The notes under the pieces were generated by a model that saw only the letters and a program-made list of their open reading frames with translations, was not told where the DNA came from and made no database searches. From positions 1 to 9,454 of the forward strand of contig SEEY01000108.1 in NCBI GenBank assembly GCA_004211235.1: a stretch of DNA of 9,454 nt, given 5' to 3'. Below are positions 6,849 to 9,454 of this stretch, one piece after another. The translations under genes and the position numbers were made by a program. The stretch comes from Rubrivivax sp. GTDB lineage: Bacteria; Pseudomonadota; Gammaproteobacteria; Burkholderiales; Burkholderiaceae. Every line of letters begins with the position of its first letter. Within the stretch, counting starts at the first letter, position 1.

Positions 6849-6984
6849 CCCCTCGCCCGGTCTCGCCCCGCTGAACGCGGGCGAGCCCAGTCGGTCCCCC
6901 GCGGGGACGGCGATGCTTGCGGCATCGAGCCGCAAGGACATCGCCCCTGCGGGCCGGCTTGGGAGCGGCCCGGCGCTCGGCCCG
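6848..6984. repeat. 137-nt palindrome-rich intergenic element, copy B
   Basis: This is the second copy of the element at 4322-4458 and the more intact one. It starts at the last base of the channel gene's stop codon. Successive stems are: CTCGCCC+CG / CG+GGGCGAG (6862-6870, 6876-6885, one bulged C, loop CTGAA); GTCCCC/GGGGAC (6894-6899, 6903-6908); a long hairpin of GGCGATG/CATCGCC (6909-6915, 6939-6945) continued by CTTGCGGC/GCCGCAAG (6916-6923, 6929-6936, loop ATCGA, GA bulge); and CGGGCCG/CGGCCCG (6950-6956, 6966-6972). It ends 20 nt before the second ATPase start. No T-tract follows any stem, so it is not a standard intrinsic terminator. No gene is visible in this 156-nt gap. Confidence 0.9.
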
Positions 6985-7004
6985 AGAGACACACCACGCC
7001 ACGC

Positions 7005-8511
<1,507 letters not shown>

Positions 8512-8525
<14 letters not shown>

Positions 8526-9454
8526 GCCGCGCGCGCAGACCTCGCTGGCCCTGTCCGTGGCCGCGCCGCTGCTGGCGCTGGCCATCACGGTGCTGATCGG
8601 CATCGTGCTGTTCACGGCCCTGGGCAAGGACCCGGCGCAGGCGCTGTACCTGTTCTTCGTCGAGCCGCTGAAGAACGGCCGGGCGCTGTCGGAGCTGAGC
8701 GTCAAGGCCGTGCCGCTGGCGCTGATCGCGCTGGGCCTGGCGGTGTGCTTTCGCGCCAACATCTGGAACATCGGCGCCGAGGGCCAGTTCGTGCTCGGCG
8801 CACTGGGCGCCGGCTGGGTGGCCATGCAGGCCGGGCCTGGCACATCGGCATGGTTCGTCGTGCCGGTGCTGCTCGGGGGCGTCATCGGCGGCATGCTGTG
8901 GGCAGGCCTCGTGGCGCTGCTGCGCGACCGCTTCAACACCAACGAGATCCTCGTCAGCCTGATGCTGGTCTACGTCGCCACGCTGCTGCTGAACTATCTC
9001 GTCTACGGTCCGTGGAAAGATCCGAACGGCTACAACTTCCCGCAGACCGTGCTGTTCGAGGCGTCGACGCGCCTGCCGCGGCTGGTGCAGGGGCTGCGCA
9101 TGAATGCCGGCGTCGTCATCGCCCTCGTGGCCGTGGTGGCCTTCGCGCTGTTCCAGTTCCGCACCTACCGCGGCTATGCGCTGACGGTCGGCGGCATCGC
9201 CCCGGCGGCCGCGCGCTACGCGGGCTTCTCGTCACGCAGCGCGCTGTGGACGGCGCTGCTGCTCTCGGGCGGCATGGCCGGCCTGGCGGGCGCGCTGGAG
9301 GTGGCCGGACCGCTCGGGCAGCTCACGCCCTATGTGCCGGCGGGCTACGGCTTCGCGGCGATCATCGTCGCCTTCGTCGGCCGGCTGCACCCGGTCGGCA
9401 TCGTCTTCTCGGCGGTGCTGATGAGCATGTTCTACATCGGCGGCGAACTGGCAC
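8512..9454 (+). CDS. Second ABC importer permease (NupP-like), 3' end cut by window
   Basis: The frame is open from the ATG at 8512 to the end of the window, 314 residues so far; family members run to about 350-370, so the C-terminus is missing. It is a BPD_transp_2 inner-membrane permease with a long N-terminal membrane segment (about residues 11-36), FRANIWNIGAEGQ (80-92), NTNEILVSLMLVY (142-154) and GYGFAAIIVAFVGRLHP (278-294). These are the NupP-type landmarks, complementary to the NupQ-type permease at the window start. It overlaps the ATPase gene by 14 nt and has AGAAGAG at 8498-8504 as ribosome binding site. A NupQ-type partner and a BMP-family binding protein are expected just downstream. 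Confidence 0.93.

Noticed and set aside
6849..6972. Intrinsic terminator after the channel gene
   Set aside because: The hairpins are strong, but none is followed by a run of T, and the next gene is in the same direction 156 nt away.

Overview
The window looks like chromosomal DNA from a high-GC proteobacterium, most likely a betaproteobacterium of the order Burkholderiales. The signs are strongly G/C-biased third codon positions, an outer-membrane channel of a type common in that group, and GC-rich palindromic repeats between genes. All eight genes are on the + strand, with no competing gene on the - strand. Several are tightly coupled: ATGA at 926-929, GTGA at 5181-5184, and a 14-nt overlap at 8512-8525. 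No gap between genes exceeds 190 bases, and I see no classical intrinsic terminator with a T-tract.

Layout. (1) 3-929: permease of a nucleoside/BMP-type ABC importer. (2) 926-1939: nitrilase-superfamily formamidase (AmiF type). (3) 1947-2639: biuret amidohydrolase (BiuH). (4) 2656-2725: a 26-bp-arm inverted repeat built from an octamer. (5) 2783-4312: tandem-domain ABC ATPase. (6) 4322-4458: a 137-nt palindrome-rich element, copy A. (7) 4498-5184: a second BiuH-like cysteine hydrolase, probably a triuret hydrolase (TrtA-like). (8) 5181-5870: GntR/FadR-family regulator. (9) 5903-5918: a near-consensus sigma-54 promoter. (10) 5994-6848: Tsx-like outer-membrane channel with a TTG start. (11) 6848-6984: copy B of the 137-nt element, 119/137 identical and ungapped relative to copy A. 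(12) 7005-8525: a second tandem-domain ATPase. (13) 8512 to the window end: a second permease, cut off by the window.

Reading as a system. The region looks like a nitrogen-scavenging locus for small condensed ureas. The outer-membrane channel would admit the substrate and one or both ABC importers would carry it across the inner membrane. The TrtA-like enzyme would convert triuret to carboxybiuret, which decarboxylates to biuret. BiuH would convert biuret to allophanate plus ammonia. Allophanate hydrolase, needed to finish the pathway, and the periplasmic binding proteins are not in the window. The formamidase implies a further amide substrate or intermediate. A GntR regulator and a sigma-54 promoter (sigma-54 is the sigma factor of nitrogen-limitation genes) fit control by substrate and nitrogen status. 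BiuH is assigned with high confidence; the triuret step, the transported substrate and the role of the formamidase are inferences.
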